Counted from the first letter of the stretch, positions 31,110 through 40,881 are shown. The stretch: DNA of 64,000 nucleotides from Nitrosospira multiformis (GCF_900110185.1 NZ_FOCT01000007.1:1-64000); one strand, 5' to 3'. The notes: generated by a model from the sequence alone, not told the origin. Made by a program: numbers and translations.

Positions 31110-31655
31110 ATGCTCCCATACCAGGATGCACAGAAAATTCTGAGAGAAGCAGAGCAAATATTTCCTGCCGATGTTGTAGTGGAAACCGTCAGGCGTATGG
31201 CAGCCGATATTACGGCTGTCCTGGCACATCGTTATCCTCTGGTGTTGAGCATCATGGGGGGTGCGGTCGTGTTTACCGGGCAACTGCTTCCCCTGCTGCA
31301 ATTCCCGCTTAATTTCGACTATCTTCATGTCAGCCGTTACGCTGAAAAGACGCACGGTGGCAGGATCGACTGGAAAGTCTCACCGGGCGAGAATGTGCAA
31401 GACCGGGTCGTACTGGTGGTGGATGATATCCTTGACCAGGGAATTACGCTCGCCGCCATACGTGAATGGGTGATGAGCCACGGCGCAGCAGCATTTTATA
31501 GCGCCGTTTTTGCCGAAAAGGATATTGCCAGCCCCAAGCCGGTCAGTGCGGATTTTGTGGGTCTTGTGGTTCCGAACCGCTACGTCTTCGGCTTCGGCAT
31601 GGATATCCATGGGGCATGGCGAAATTTGCCCGCCATCTATGCCTTGAAAGAGTGA
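31110..31655 (+). CDS. hpt: Hypoxanthine-guanine phosphoribosyltransferase
   Basis: This 181-residue type I phosphoribosyltransferase joins hypoxanthine or guanine to PRPP to form IMP or GMP. The PRPP-binding loop VVLVVDDILDQGIT is at residues ~100-113, with the MGGAVVFTGQL and FVGLVVPNRYVFGFGMD segments of the family on either side. The frame is open further upstream into galU, but ATG 31110 gives the family's N-terminus (MLPYQDAQKIL). It is followed after 16 bp by a methylthioinosine phosphorylase gene whose product releases hypoxanthine, so the two enzymes form a continuous salvage step. Confidence 0.9.
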   Translation: MLPYQDAQKILREAEQIFPADVVVETVRRMAADITAVLAHRYPLVLSIMGGAVVFTGQLLPLLQFPLNFDYLHVSRYAEKTHGGRIDWKVSPGENVQDRVVLVVDDILDQGITLAAIREWVMSHGAAAFYSAVFAEKDIASPKPVSADFVGLVVPNRYVFGFGMDIHGAWRNLPAIYALKE

Positions 31656-31671
31656 GGTAAAATCCAGAAAT

Positions 31672-32418
31672 ATGCTTGCAATTATTGGCGGGACTGGAAT
31701 GGCCCAGCTTGAGTGCCTTGAAATTTCCCATCAGAAAGTTGTAACGACTCCTTATGGGGAACCATCAGGTCCTCTGACTTTTGGCAAGATACGTAACAAT
31801 ACTGTCGTTTTTCTGGCGCGTCATGGATACGGCCATACGATTCCCCCTCACGAGGTGAATTACCGCGCCAATTTGTGGGCATTGCAGTCGGTGAATCTGA
31901 CGAGGGTGATAGCGGTTACTTCGGTAGGTGGAATCCGTCCTGATCTCGCACCGGGCACGGTAGTGATTCCCGACCAGATCATCGACTATACTTATGGTCG
32001 CAAGTATACCTATTACGATGGCAACGGCCGGTCAGTGACCTACATCGATTTCACCGAGCCCTACTGTCCTTTGACTCGCAAGCGTCTCCTGGAAGCAGCA
32101 GGACGTGCCGGCGAAAAGGTGCTTGACGGAGGGGTTTATGGGGCGACCCAGGGGCCGCGACTTGAAACCGCAGCTGAAGTCAACCGGCTGGAGCGGGATG
32201 GAGTTGACATGGTTGGAATGACTGGTATGCCTGAGGCCGCCCTTGCCAAGGAGTTGGGCCTGTGCTATGCAACCATGGCAGTAGTCGCAAATTACGCGGC
32301 CGGCCGTAAAAGCAGTGCTCATCTCATCCGTCTGGATGAAGCGCATGCCGTTCTGGAGAAAACGATGGTCAGGGTCAGAAATATTCTCGAATGGGTGGTA
32401 ACGCTCGATGCCGATTAA
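31672..32418 (+). CDS. S-methyl-5'-thioinosine phosphorylase (MTAP/PNP family)
   Basis: A 248-residue nucleoside phosphorylase of the MTAP branch. The phosphate site (IIGGTGMA at the start and [21 protein letters not shown]) and the purine site are intact. The motif [20 protein letters not shown] is the form I associate with methylthioinosine phosphorylases such as the Pseudomonas enzyme, rather than methylthioadenosine phosphorylase. The reaction gives hypoxanthine and methylthioribose-1-phosphate from the by-product of polyamine and quorum-signal synthesis. It lies between hpt (16 bp) and def (11-bp overlap), which fits purine salvage. Substrate choice between MTI and MTA is an inference from the motif. 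Confidence 0.82.
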   Translation: MLAIIGGTGMAQLECLEISHQKVVTTPYGEPSGPLTFGKIRNNTVVFLARHGYGHTIPPHEVNYRANLWALQSVNLTRVIAVTSVGGIRPDLAPGTVVIPDQIIDYTYGRKYTYYDGNGRSVTYIDFTEPYCPLTRKRLLEAAGRAGEKVLDGGVYGATQGPRLETAAEVNRLERDGVDMVGMTGMPEAALAKELGLCYATMAVVANYAAGRKSSAHLIRLDEAHAVLEKTMVRVRNILEWVVTLDAD

Positions 32419-32941
32419 ACCTGTCCTCAAAATGGGGGATCCCCGCTTACTGGAAGTGGCTCGGAAGGTGAAGAATTTCAGCACGCCCGAGTTCGAAGCA
32501 TTGCTTCGAGACATGCATGATACGATGGAGGCGCTGGAGGGTGCCGGCTTGGCTGCGCCGCAGATCGGGATCGGCCTGCAGGTTGTCATTTTCGGGGTGA
32601 AGCGTAATTCTCGCTATCCGGATGCGGAGGAGGTACCCTACACGGTATTGGTAAATCCGGTACTGACCCCCCTCACGGAATATATGGAGCAGGATTGGGA
32701 AGGCTGCCTGAGCGTTCCCGGCATGCGCGGGATGGTTCCCCGGTATGCCAGAATACGTTATGAGGGTTCGGATCAATATGGTAATCCCATAGACCGGACG
32801 GTGGAGGGGTTTCACGCCCGGGTGGTGCAACACGAATGCGACCACTTGCAGGGGATTCTCTACCCGATGCGGATTACCGATTTTCGCACGTTCGGTTTTA
32901 CCGATGTGCTGTTCCCGGACAGACCACCCTTAGCCGAGTAG
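32408..32941 (+). CDS. def: Peptide deformylase
   Basis: A 177-residue metalloenzyme that removes the formyl group from new proteins. The three motifs are intact: [17 protein letters not shown] (metal-binding Cys) and QHECDHLQG (two metal-binding His and the catalytic Glu). It overlaps the phosphorylase gene by 11 bp and is not next to fmt, so this may be a second deformylase or the only one, relocated. Its end converges with aroK. Confidence 0.95.
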   Translation: MPIKPVLKMGDPRLLEVARKVKNFSTPEFEALLRDMHDTMEALEGAGLAAPQIGIGLQVVIFGVKRNSRYPDAEEVPYTVLVNPVLTPLTEYMEQDWEGCLSVPGMRGMVPRYARIRYEGSDQYGNPIDRTVEGFHARVVQHECDHLQGILYPMRITDFRTFGFTDVLFPDRPPLAE

Positions 32942-32998
32942 CGGTTTTCCAGCCGGTGGAAAGGGAAACGACGAACAGAACTTCCAACGGTTTTGATT

Positions 32999-33586
32999 TT
33001 ATCCGGTGCGGGATGAGATCGTCAGTTGTTGTGCCAGCGATTGAGCCAGATGCCGGGGGCTTCGTTTCCCGCTCTCAACCACGATATGCGCCGTCTCCCG
33101 ATATAACGGGTCACGCTGCACAAACAGTTCAGCCAGTCTCGCGCGGGGGTCGGAAGTCTGCAGCAGCGGACGGTTCTTGTCATGCCGGGTGCGGCGCCAC
33201 AGGTCGTCGATGGACGCTCGCAGATATATCACGGTGCCGCCGTGCTTCAGCATTGTCCGGTTTACTCCACTCAATACGGCTCCACCTCCCGTGGCCAGAA
33301 TGATATTCCTTGCATTCATGAGTTCGGACAGTATCTCGGTTTCGCGCCTGCGAAAGCCTGCTTCTCCTTCGATCTCGAAGATCGTGGGAATACTGACACC
33401 CGTTCGTTTCTGTATTTCCCGATCCGAATCGTAAAAGGTTTTTTCCAGGAAATGGGAGAGGAGTCTGCCCACCGTCGTTTTTCCGGCACCCATCATCCCG
33501 ACCAGGAAGATGTTTCCGGTGGCTGCGCGATCGTCAGCCTCCCCTTTCGCATCAACTGCGGGAGCAACTGCATCTGTTGAAATCAT
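32999..33586 (-). CDS. aroK: Shikimate kinase
   Basis: A 195-residue P-loop kinase that phosphorylates shikimate in aromatic amino acid synthesis. Walker A is GMMGAGKTTVGR; shikimate is held by the DSDREIQ, FRRRETEI and GGGAVL segments, and the lid arginine is in KNRPLLQ. It has a ~25-residue N-terminal extension before the core. It is unusual that aroB, normally directly downstream in proteobacteria, is absent here; downstream lies the converging def gene. Confidence 0.94.
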   Translation of the reverse strand: MISTDAVAPAVDAKGEADDRAATGNIFLVGMMGAGKTTVGRLLSHFLEKTFYDSDREIQKRTGVSIPTIFEIEGEAGFRRRETEILSELMNARNIILATGGGAVLSGVNRTMLKHGGTVIYLRASIDDLWRRTRHDKNRPLLQTSDPRARLAELFVQRDPLYRETAHIVVESGKRSPRHLAQSLAQQLTISSRTG

Positions 33587-33688
33587 TGGGGGAATTGTAG
33601 CGGAAATATAAGTGTTGCACCTATTCCACTACCCCGAGTTTTCAGTACTCCGCCCGATTTTTCACAGGAATATTCAAAAGACCGCTAC

Positions 33689-33979
33689 TCACTTCTCCCG
33701 GATGGGAGGTGCTTTGGTGAACTCATTCCTGTTCAATCTGCCATCCCGGTCGATATCGAGACTGTGGAAAACCTGGGGAGACATTTTCTGCACCGCGGCC
33801 TCCTTCATGGTTATGTACCCATCCTCGTCGGCGTCGTACAGTTCCCAGGGAGGCGTGATAACCCCGCGCGCATCCGGTTTTCGTTCCGGGGAAACTTCCG
33901 CGAGAACCGGCGTCGGCAGGCCGAAAGCAACGATGATCAACGGGATGCTGAGGCTTCCTGATATATAGCGATTTTTCAA
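33689..33979 (-). CDS. Exported protein with two EF-hand calcium sites
   Basis: A 96-residue protein with a signal peptide (MKNRYISGSLSIPLIIVAFG, cleavage near VLA-EVS). Two canonical 12-residue EF-hand loops follow: DADEDGYITMKE (residues 49-60) and DIDRDGRLNRNE (75-86), each with Asp at 1, 3 and 5 and Glu at 12. It is therefore likely a periplasmic Ca2+-binding protein. I use the TTG at 33979 because GGAG stands five bases upstream and it produces a good signal peptide; a longer frame up to 34078 has neither. It lies between aroK and a tiny membrane-peptide gene on the same strand. Confidence 0.75.
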   Translation of the reverse strand: MKNRYISGSLSIPLIIVAFGLPTPVLAEVSPERKPDARGVITPPWELYDADEDGYITMKEAAVQKMSPQVFHSLDIDRDGRLNRNEFTKAPPIREK

Positions 33980-34078
33980 GTCAGCTCCACTGCATTGCGG
34001 TTGGGGTTGCGGTTGCATGTAGGCAGGGGCGGAGGAAACAGAAAACTCCGCTCGGCCGTATGGATCGGGATTCCTCAC

Positions 34079-34159
34079 CTAATTCATCAGAAAGTAAACG
34101 ATGATCAAAACAAACGCAGGTACACCCAGAAGCCAGGCGATAAAATATTTTCCCATCAT
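34079..34159 (-). CDS. Very small membrane peptide, 26 residues
   Basis: The frame reads MMGKYFIAWLLGVP, then AFVLIIVYFLMN, a single hydrophobic helix with a small basic start. A GGGAG ribosome-binding sequence lies five to six bases before the ATG pair. Such single-helix peptides of 25-35 residues with a GVPAFVL core recur in proteobacterial genomes and are usually unannotated. It lies in the same strand run as the yqjD/yqjE/yqjK-like genes, starting 94 bp after them. The function is unknown; membrane stress or small-complex stabilisation would be the obvious guesses. Confidence 0.6.
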   Translation of the reverse strand: MMGKYFIAWLLGVPAFVLIIVYFLMN

Positions 34160-34253
34160 AATTCTCCCGAGAAAATTGGAAAACCTTTCTCCATGACCAA
34201 TTTTTTCCTATGCTTTTTAAGTACCGGTACTTTTATTACTCCTACACTCGAAG

Positions 34254-34601
34254 TTACATCCGCCGCCGGGAATTCAGCGACCTTATAACCGCCGGCAGAA
34301 CCTCACGCATCACCAGCGTTCTCGCGCTGCTGCCCAAGACGCCGGAGGACAGGGCAATGCCGCTTTTTACCGCTTTGCTCAATGATCTGGAGGGTACTGC
34401 CGACAACACGGCTAACAGACCCAGCGAGATAGAGTAGGGGTGGCGCGCTATGAACCTGAATGTCCGGCTGCGCGGAAAAACATCATCGCCCGCCACCTGC
34501 GTCTGCTCATCCTCGTGTCCATACCTGGATCGATATTCCCTGCGGCTGGCATGCATCCGCTCCAACAGCGCCTTTTTTTCATATTCCAGCGAGGTGCTCA
34601 T
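34254..34601 (-). CDS. YqjK-like hypothetical protein
   Basis: A 115-residue basic protein. The N-terminal ~30 residues are a charged, probably helical segment (MSTSLEYEKKALLERMHASR), followed by a weakly hydrophobic stretch (~residues 55-75, YSISLGLLAVLSAVPSRSLS) and a basic tail. It overlaps the YqjE-like gene by 4 bp. I assign YqjK-like mainly from its position as the third gene after DUF883 and YqjE-type genes, the order seen in enterobacteria; sequence support is weak. Confidence 0.5.
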   Translation of the reverse strand: MSTSLEYEKKALLERMHASRREYRSRYGHEDEQTQVAGDDVFPRSRTFRFIARHPYSISLGLLAVLSAVPSRSLSKAVKSGIALSSGVLGSSARTLVMREVLPAVIRSLNSRRRM

Positions 34602-34966
34602 ACGATATCCTTCATCAGCTTGATATCCTGCTGTAGTTCATCACGCACGGTATCAAAAGCTGAAACAGAATCTGTCTGACCGGGGGTTGCGAAATAAACT
34701 ACAAAGGCAGTCAAGGCATAGAAAGCGACAACCCCCCAGGCTGAGACCACGCGATAGGGGGTGTCCCAGAAAGTAACGATAACGGCAACTCCTGCGAAGA
34801 CAAGACTCAGGACGGAGAGAAACGTTATCACGACGTAGCCGATCAGCCGTCGCTTGAAGTTCCTTCCCTGAATCTCCACGGATATTTTTATCAGCTCAAT
34901 GTATTCGCTGAGGCGTTCCAGGATGAGAACTCCAATTTCTTTCGCTTTTTTAATGGTCTCAAACAT
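34598..34966 (-). CDS. Phage-holin-superfamily membrane protein, YqjE type
   Basis: A 122-residue inner-membrane protein. An N-terminal amphipathic segment (MFETIKKAKEIGVLILERLS) precedes two membrane helices (~45-70 and ~75-100) joined by a short loop, and an acidic helical tail follows. This is the YqjE/holin-3_6 pattern. Despite the family name there is nothing phage-like around it. The gene sits between DUF883 (YqjD-like) and YqjK-like genes on one strand, an operon that in E. coli is induced in stationary phase. Confidence 0.75.
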   Translation of the reverse strand: MFETIKKAKEIGVLILERLSEYIELIKISVEIQGRNFKRRLIGYVVITFLSVLSLVFAGVAVIVTFWDTPYRVVSAWGVVAFYALTAFVVYFATPGQTDSVSAFDTVRDELQQDIKLMKDIV

Positions 34967-35003
34967 GGCGGTTCATCTCGGGCTAAGTGGCGGAACGCGT
35001 AGC

Positions 35004-35429
35004 TTAGCGACGGGCCAGCAACAGGCCGATTATCAGGCCGATCCCAGCCGCGTAGCCAACCGATTGAAGAGGGTGTTCACGTATACACTCCTTCGAGCAC
35101 TCGACGGCATAGTCGAATTGCTCTTGGGCGTCCTCCGCCAGGTCGTGAGCAGCCGCGCGGGTATCAGCAATTTTTGCCATCAGTTTTTCCTTGGCTTCTT
35201 CCAGATCAACGTCTGACAGATTGGGAATGCGGGAAATGAGATCATCCAGGTCAGCTCTCAGCTTTGCAAATTCGTCCCTTGCCACCGATCCGACTTCCTG
35301 ACCTGCCGATTGCGCTGCCCGACCTACACGCCGGGCCGCATCGCCCGCGTGCTGAGTCATATTTTCCGCAGCTTCCCGAGTATCGCTCGTCGCATTCTTT
35401 GAGGTATCCTTTGAGTTATCCTGTGCCAT
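35004..35429 (-). CDS. DUF883 (ElaB/YqjD) membrane-anchored stress protein
   Basis: A 141-residue protein with a long, strongly charged, Ala-rich amphipathic helical region (residues 1-115, including SDTREAAENMTQHAGDAARR) and a C-terminal membrane anchor GYAAGIGLIIGLLLARR. This is the C-tail-anchored ElaB/YqjD/YgaM form. The E. coli members bind ribosomes and tie them to the inner membrane in stationary phase. The ribosome-binding site AAGGAGAAG is strong. It is the first gene of a three-gene set with YqjE- and YqjK-like proteins. Confidence 0.88.
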   Translation of the reverse strand: MAQDNSKDTSKNATSDTREAAENMTQHAGDAARRVGRAAQSAGQEVGSVARDEFAKLRADLDDLISRIPNLSDVDLEEAKEKLMAKIADTRAAAHDLAEDAQEQFDYAVECSKECIREHPLQSVGYAAGIGLIIGLLLARR

Positions 35430-35946
35430 GTTCTTCTCCTTTTACTTTTAATTGGTTTCATTGAAAGATAGGCGGTACTTGTTCAGTACGCGTCAGGTGC
35501 CAGTTTCCGGCAGTTGCAGCTGCCGGTCTGTTCGTTGACACACATAGCACATCCGTAGGTTCCAATCCACAGATTCTTCTCGGTTCCCCTTCGCCAGGGG
35601 GGCTCCTTTTCTGTGACTAGTGGACCACTGTATCCGTACTTGGCGTTGCACAAGTTCAATTGAGTGAATCAATTCAGGAATGGTATAATCTATAGTTAAC
35701 TCGGTCTCGCCCAGTTTTGCAGAGTCAGGTTTGTTTGCAAGACTGCGTCCTGCTGCCATTTTTCCCGCGGGTACTGTTTCGCGCCGCTACACTTGCTGCG
35801 GCAGCGTTCATTACTGCATCCGGATGGGACGGCCAAGTTAAACGTCAGTTCAAATTCACACATCTGCCTGTTTCGAAAAGGGTGCTTCTGCATTGAAGGG
35901 GAGCGACTATGGCGGATGGAGGCTCAACCCTTAAGGAGGAAATTTT
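35430..35946. other. Divergent intergenic region and rpsB leader
   Basis: A 517-bp gap between the DUF883 gene and rpsB. It contains a promoter-like pair at 35660-35689 reading toward rpsB and then a leader of about 250 nt, long enough to hold the autoregulatory structure that S2 is known to bind in other bacteria. An 88-codon frame on the minus strand here (35493-35759) has no family likeness and no ribosome-binding site, so I do not call it. Confidence 0.55.
35660..35689 (+). promoter_or_regulatory. Sigma-70-type promoter for rpsB-tsf
   Basis: TTGAGT (35660-35665) and a perfect TATAAT (35684-35689) are separated by 18 bp. Transcription would begin near 35696 and run about 250 nt before the rpsB start. 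Confidence 0.6.
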
Positions 35947-36693
35947 ATGTCAGTAACGATGCGGCAAATGCTGGAGGCGGGCGTTCATTTCGGGCATCAA
36001 ACCCGCTTCTGGAGTCCCAAGATGGCGCCCTATATTTTTGGCCATCGCAACAAGATACACATCATCAATCTGGAAAAAACGCTGGTGATGTACCAGGAAG
36101 CGATGAATTACGTGCGTCACTTGGCGGCCAACAAGGGCACGATTTTATTTGTCGGAACCAAGCGCCAGGCACGGGATATCGTGCGCGAGGAAGCGATGCG
36201 CTGCGGGGCGCCCTTCGTCGACCAACGCTGGCTCGGTGGAATGCTCACCAATTTCAAGACGATCAAGCAATCCGTTAAAAGACTCCATGATATGGAAACG
36301 ATGATGGAGGATGGAACGCTTGACAAGCTTTCCAAGAAAGAAGCATTGGATCTGCAGCGGGAACTGGAAAAACTCAATCGCAGTCTGGGAGGCATCAAGG
36401 ACATGAAGAGTTTGCCCGATGCCATGTTCGTCATTGATGTCGGCTATCAGAAAGGGGCGATAACCGAGGCCAGGAAGCTTGGTATTCCTATTGTCGGTAT
36501 TGTGGACAGTAACCATAGTCCGGCCGGCGTGGATTATGTCATTCCTGGCAACGACGATTCCAGCCAGGCAATTCGCCTTTACGCCCGCGGTGTTGCGGAC
36601 GCCATTCTGGAAGGCCGGAATCAGGCCATCCAGGAAATTGTACAAGGCGATTTCGAGGAAGCGGATGAGGCACTGGCTGGCGAACAGGGATAA
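35947..36693 (+). CDS. rpsB: 30S ribosomal protein S2
   Basis: A 248-residue S2 protein of the small subunit. The N-terminus [22 protein letters not shown] and the later motifs [22 protein letters not shown] and [20 protein letters not shown] match the family throughout. A very strong AAGGAGG sequence precedes the ATG. It is followed after 83 bp by tsf, the universal arrangement, and both are expected to be repressed when free S2 binds the leader. Confidence 0.98.
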   Translation: MSVTMRQMLEAGVHFGHQTRFWSPKMAPYIFGHRNKIHIINLEKTLVMYQEAMNYVRHLAANKGTILFVGTKRQARDIVREEAMRCGAPFVDQRWLGGMLTNFKTIKQSVKRLHDMETMMEDGTLDKLSKKEALDLQRELEKLNRSLGGIKDMKSLPDAMFVIDVGYQKGAITEARKLGIPIVGIVDSNHSPAGVDYVIPGNDDSSQAIRLYARGVADAILEGRNQAIQEIVQGDFEEADEALAGEQG

Positions 36694-36776
36694 ATTTCGT
36701 CGGAGTGGGGCACGTGAATTCGTGTCGGGGGCGCGCACATCCAGCGCTTCTTTTTTGAAAATTATCTGGAGCGAAT

Positions 36777-37685
36777 ATGGCGGAAATCACCGCACAAATG
36801 GTGAAGGAATTGCGCGAGATGACTGGTCTCGGCATGATGGAGTGTAAGAAGGCCTTAACTGAAACCGACGGAGACATGAAAGCCGCAGAAGACCTTCTGC
36901 GGATCAAGAGTGGCGCCAAGGCGAGCAAGGCAGCCGGACGGACTGCAGCGGAAGGGATGGTAGCGGCCCATATCGCGCGTGACGGCAAGAGCGGTGCGCT
37001 GGTGGAAGTCAACTGCGAAACCGATTTTGTCGCAAGGAACGAAGACTTCATCAGCTTTGCGCACAGTCTTGCAGAATTGCTGACAACGGAAAGCATAGCG
37101 GACAACGAAGCGCTCGCAGATGCCAGGTTGTCAAACGGTGAAAGCGTGGAGGAGTTCCGGAAAGCGCTGGTAATGAAGCTGGGCGAAAATATCAGCATAC
37201 GCCGTTTTGCGCGCCATCAAGTAACCGGTTCGCAGGATCGTCTTGCTTCCTATCTGCACGGTGCAAAAATAGGCGTCATGGTCGATTATACGGGTGGCGA
37301 TCAGGCCTTGGGCAAGGACCTCGCGATGCATATCGCCGCCAGCAAGCCGGTGTGCGTGTCAAGCGAGCAGGTTTCTCCGGAGCTGCTGGAGCGTGAACGC
37401 CAGATATATACCGCCCAGGCAGCGGAGAGCGGGAAGCCAGCCGATATCGTTGCGCGCATGGTCGATGGCCGTATTGCCAAATATCTCGCCGAGATAACGC
37501 TTCTGGGGCAGCCGTTTGTCAAAAATCCCGATCAGACGGTGAAACAACTGCTCGCAGAAAAATCTGCCCAGGTCAACGGTTTTACCTTGTATATCGTTGG
37601 GGAAGGGATAGAAAAGAAATCTGGCGATTTTGCTGCCGAAGTCATGGCACAAGTGGGTCAGGCCAAACAGGAAAAAGCGTCTTAG
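36777..37685 (+). CDS. tsf: Translation elongation factor Ts
   Basis: A 302-residue guanine-nucleotide exchange factor for EF-Tu. The N-terminal UBA-like helix ([20 protein letters not shown]) and the core signature [10 protein letters not shown] are intact, and length is normal for proteobacteria. It lies between rpsB and pyrH on one strand. Confidence 0.98.
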   Translation: MAEITAQMVKELREMTGLGMMECKKALTETDGDMKAAEDLLRIKSGAKASKAAGRTAAEGMVAAHIARDGKSGALVEVNCETDFVARNEDFISFAHSLAELLTTESIADNEALADARLSNGESVEEFRKALVMKLGENISIRRFARHQVTGSQDRLASYLHGAKIGVMVDYTGGDQALGKDLAMHIAASKPVCVSSEQVSPELLERERQIYTAQAAESGKPADIVARMVDGRIAKYLAEITLLGQPFVKNPDQTVKQLLAEKSAQVNGFTLYIVGEGIEKKSGDFAAEVMAQVGQAKQEKAS

Positions 37686-37699
37686 CCGCCGGATTGCTC

Positions 37700-38416
37700 A
37701 TGACCATACCCGCTTATAAGCGCATCCTGCTGAAGCTCTCGGGCGAAGCTCTCATGGGTGACGATAGTTATGGCATCAACCGGGATGTAATCGAACGAAT
37801 CGTGGCCGAGATAGCCGAAGTGAATCAGCTGGGTGTCGAGGTTGCGGTAGTGATAGGCGGTGGCAATATTTTCCGGGGGATGACCTCCTCCGCGGAAGGC
37901 ATGGACCGGGCCACCGCGGACTATATGGGGATGCTGGCTACCGTCATGAACGCGCTGGCGTTACAGGATGCGATGCGACGGGCCGGGCTGGTGAGCAGGG
38001 TGCAATCCGCCCTCCGCATCGATCAGGTGGTGGAACCGTATATTCGGGGCAAGGCAATACGCTACCTGGAGGAGGGCAAAGTAGTCATTTTTGCCGCCGG
38101 CACGGGTAATCCATTTTTTACGACCGATACAGCAGCGGCTCTGCGGGGAATGGAGATGAACGTGGATATCGTGCTCAAGGCCACCAAGGTCGATGGCGTA
38201 TATACCACCGATCCCAAAATAAATCCGGATGCAGAACGCTACCAGAGACTGTCGTTCGATACTGCCATTGCCGAGAATCTCAAGGTGATGGACGCCACGG
38301 CGCTGACGTTGTGCCGCGACCAGAAGCTTCCGCTCAAAGTCTTCAGTATCTTCAAGGCGGAGGCATTGAAACGGGTGGTCATGGGTGAGGAAGAGGGTAC
38401 GTTGGTGGAGGTCTGA
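37700..38416 (+). CDS. pyrH: UMP kinase
   Basis: A 238-residue amino-acid-kinase-fold enzyme that makes UDP from UMP and is allosterically controlled by GTP and UTP. The signatures [36 protein letters not shown] and [14 protein letters not shown] are all present. I use the ATG at 37700 ([11 protein letters not shown]) rather than a TTG two codons earlier. It follows tsf by 14 bp. Confidence 0.97.
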   Translation: MTIPAYKRILLKLSGEALMGDDSYGINRDVIERIVAEIAEVNQLGVEVAVVIGGGNIFRGMTSSAEGMDRATADYMGMLATVMNALALQDAMRRAGLVSRVQSALRIDQVVEPYIRGKAIRYLEEGKVVIFAAGTGNPFFTTDTAAALRGMEMNVDIVLKATKVDGVYTTDPKINPDAERYQRLSFDTAIAENLKVMDATALTLCRDQKLPLKVFSIFKAEALKRVVMGEEEGTLVEV

Positions 38417-38551
38417 GTGCTTTCTGGCTACCTTGGCTATCTGGCCGGACTATAGGGGGCTACAGCTTGAATTGTCGGCATCGTGCCGCGGCATGGACGC
38501 CGAAACAGGGATGTCCCGGGTTATATATCATTTACGTCATTTCTAACTACC

Positions 38552-39109
38552 ATGATTGCCGAGATAAAAAAATCCGCCGAGCAGAAAATGCAGAAAAGCC
38601 TGGAAGCATTGAAACTGGATCTGGGCAAGATACGAACCGGACGTGCCCATACAGGTCTGCTGGATCACGTCACCGTGGATTATTACGGGAATCCCACAGC
38701 AATCAACCAGGTAGCAAACATCAACCTTGCGGATGCCCGCACCATTACCGTAGCGCCATGGGAAAAAAAGATGCTGGGGGCGATAGAAAAAGCTATCCGC
38801 AATTCAGACCTGGGGTTGAATCCCGCGACCGTAGGTGAATTGATCCGCGTACCCATGCCGCCGCTTACCGAGGAACGGAGGCGCGATCTCACCAAGGTGG
38901 TAAAGCATGAGGGGGAAGCGGCACGCGTGGCAATGCGAAACATTCGCCGGGACGCAAATGCGCACCTGAAGGACTTGCTCAAGGAAAAAAAGATTGCCGA
39001 AGATGAAGAACGCAGGGGGCAGGATGATATCCAGAAACTTACCGATCGCTATATTGCGGATATAGACAAGCTCCTCCAGGCCAAAGAAGCCGAACTGATG
39101 GCCGTATAA
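38552..39109 (+). CDS. frr: Ribosome recycling factor
   Basis: A 185-residue factor that, with EF-G, splits post-termination ribosomes. The start [13 protein letters not shown] matches the family N-terminus; a longer frame begins 69 bp earlier but is not supported. Conserved segments are [25 protein letters not shown] and [15 protein letters not shown]. It is 135 bp after pyrH, in the usual order. Confidence 0.97.
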   Translation: MIAEIKKSAEQKMQKSLEALKLDLGKIRTGRAHTGLLDHVTVDYYGNPTAINQVANINLADARTITVAPWEKKMLGAIEKAIRNSDLGLNPATVGELIRVPMPPLTEERRRDLTKVVKHEGEAARVAMRNIRRDANAHLKDLLKEKKIAEDEERRGQDDIQKLTDRYIADIDKLLQAKEAELMAV

Positions 39110-39224
39110 ATGGAGTAATATTGCGGGAAGTGAAAGCATATGTTTCCGCTTGCCTGTTCTGGAATAGCCGGACCTGAAATAAAAATACCCTTGATTTCAA
39201 CTTTGAATCTCAACCGTATTCTCC

Positions 39225-40022
39225 ATGCCAGCCATCGTCAGTTCGACCCGGGAAATACCTGAAACTGGGGAAATTCCCCAGCACGTCGCCATTATCATGG
39301 ATGGCAATGGACGTTGGGCAAAAAAACGATTCATGCCGCGCATGGCAGGCCACAAGCGTGGGGTGGAGACAGTACGCTCCGCAATCCGGGCCTGCATGGA
39401 GCGAGGTGTCAAATACCTGACATTATTTGCCTTCAGCAGCGAAAACTGGCGCAGGCCACCTGAAGAAGTCGCGTTCCTGATGCAGTTGTTCATAAACGTG
39501 CTGGAGCAGGAGGTATCCAAGCTGCACGAGAACGGTATCCGCTTCAAGGTAATCGGAGATCTATCGAAATTCGAACCGAAGATAGTCGAGTTCATACGCA
39601 ACGGCGAGGCGCTTACGGCTGCCAATGAACGGTTTACGCTTACTATCGCGGCCAATTACGGCGGACGGTGGGATATCATGCAAGCTGTTCGAAAAATGGT
39701 CGCCGAATGTCCCCACCTGGCGACGACTTTCGATGAAAAAGACCTGATGCAGTATTTCGCCCTCAACCATGCGCCGGAACCCGATCTATTCATTCGTACG
39801 GGAGGCGAAAAGCGCATCAGCAACTTCCTTCTCTGGCAACTGGCATACACCGAACTCTATTTTACCGACACATTGTGGCCGGATTTTGATGCGCGCGCCC
39901 TGGATCTCGCCATCCAGTCCTATCAGCAACGCGAGCGCCGATTTGGACGAACCAGCGAGCAGCTTCAGGCAGCGTCATCCTTGCGTGGAGGCAGAGAAGT
40001 CGCCGCGAAAGCGACGGCATAG
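39225..40022 (+). CDS. uppS: Undecaprenyl diphosphate synthase
   Basis: A 265-residue cis-prenyltransferase that builds the C55 lipid carrier used for peptidoglycan and O-antigen. The catalytic start [13 protein letters not shown] (Asp, Gly-Asn-Gly-Arg), [21 protein letters not shown] and the [15 protein letters not shown] segment are all intact. Its product supplies the polysaccharide transferase at 2399-3391. A ~15-residue N-terminal extension precedes the core. It leads into cdsA after 44 bp. Confidence 0.97.
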   Translation: MPAIVSSTREIPETGEIPQHVAIIMDGNGRWAKKRFMPRMAGHKRGVETVRSAIRACMERGVKYLTLFAFSSENWRRPPEEVAFLMQLFINVLEQEVSKLHENGIRFKVIGDLSKFEPKIVEFIRNGEALTAANERFTLTIAANYGGRWDIMQAVRKMVAECPHLATTFDEKDLMQYFALNHAPEPDLFIRTGGEKRISNFLLWQLAYTELYFTDTLWPDFDARALDLAIQSYQQRERRFGRTSEQLQAASSLRGGREVAAKATA

Positions 40023-40066
40023 CTTCCACGCGTTCCGATCCGTGCTTTTTACTGATCGTCTCAACT

Positions 40067-40879
40067 ATGCTCCGGGCACGGATTCTTACCGCCGTCATTA
40101 TGCTATCCGTCTTTCTGGCGGCGTTATTCTATCTATCTTCCATCTTCTGGATGGTGTTACTGCTTGCGCTGACAACCGCCGGCTCGCTGGAATGGACCCG
40201 GCTTGCCAGGTTCTCTCTCAACCATACCATCGCTTATCTTTTATTGACGGTACTGCTGGCAAGCGAGCTCCTGTATGGATTGAGCGAGGCGGTTGCTGCT
40301 GATCCCTATACGCACTCATTCCTGGGGGTTTACGTTGCGTCGCTGATATTCTGGATCTTCGGCGCGACGATTTTCCTGAAATCGAAGCGTCCTGTCGGGA
40401 GTGTCGTCCTGCTGGCGTTTATCGGCTGGCTGGTGCTGTTGCCCACCTGCCTTGCGTTATACCAGCTGCGCGCAATCGATCCGCTCCTCCTGCTCGGTTT
40501 CTTGGGCACCATCTGGCTATCCGATACAGCCGCGTATTTTTCCGGACGCACCTGGGGAAAAAACAAACTCGCGCCGAGCATCAGTCCCGGCAAAACCTGG
40601 GAGGGGGTGGCTGGAGCCCTTGTTGCGGTACTGGTTTATGCGCTTATCTGGAGTTACGGCGAGGACGCGATTCCTGCCACGTTATTGATCCCGCTGCTGC
40701 TGTTTCTTGCCGCGCTGGGAATCGTGGGCGATTTATTTGAATCGCTGATGAAGCGTCACGCCGGGCTCAAGGACAGCGGCACTATTTTGCCTGGCCACGG
40801 TGGTATACTTGACAGGATCGATGCACTGACTTCAACCCTGCCCATTGCGGCTCTGGCACTTCTCCTGCTACATACCTGA
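40067..40879 (+). CDS. cdsA: Phosphatidate cytidylyltransferase
   Basis: A 270-residue, ~8-helix inner-membrane enzyme that turns phosphatidic acid and CTP into CDP-diacylglycerol for phospholipid synthesis. The family signature is complete near the C-terminus: [20 protein letters not shown] followed by GILDRID. The [17 protein letters not shown] and SPGKTWEG segments precede it. It lies 2 bp before dxr, so the two are likely coupled. Confidence 0.96.
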   Translation: MLRARILTAVIMLSVFLAALFYLSSIFWMVLLLALTTAGSLEWTRLARFSLNHTIAYLLLTVLLASELLYGLSEAVAADPYTHSFLGVYVASLIFWIFGATIFLKSKRPVGSVVLLAFIGWLVLLPTCLALYQLRAIDPLLLLGFLGTIWLSDTAAYFSGRTWGKNKLAPSISPGKTWEGVAGALVAVLVYALIWSYGEDAIPATLLIPLLLFLAALGIVGDLFESLMKRHAGLKDSGTILPGHGGILDRIDALTSTLPIAALALLLLHT

Positions 40880-40881
40880 TC

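Noticed and set aside
34598..34966. Holin-superfamily protein as a sign of prophage
   Set aside because: The YqjE-type member sits with DUF883 and YqjK-like genes; no capsid, lysin or integrase genes are near.
35493..35759. 88-codon minus-strand frame in the rpsB leader region
   Set aside because: Overlaps the rpsB promoter, has no ribosome-binding site and no family likeness.
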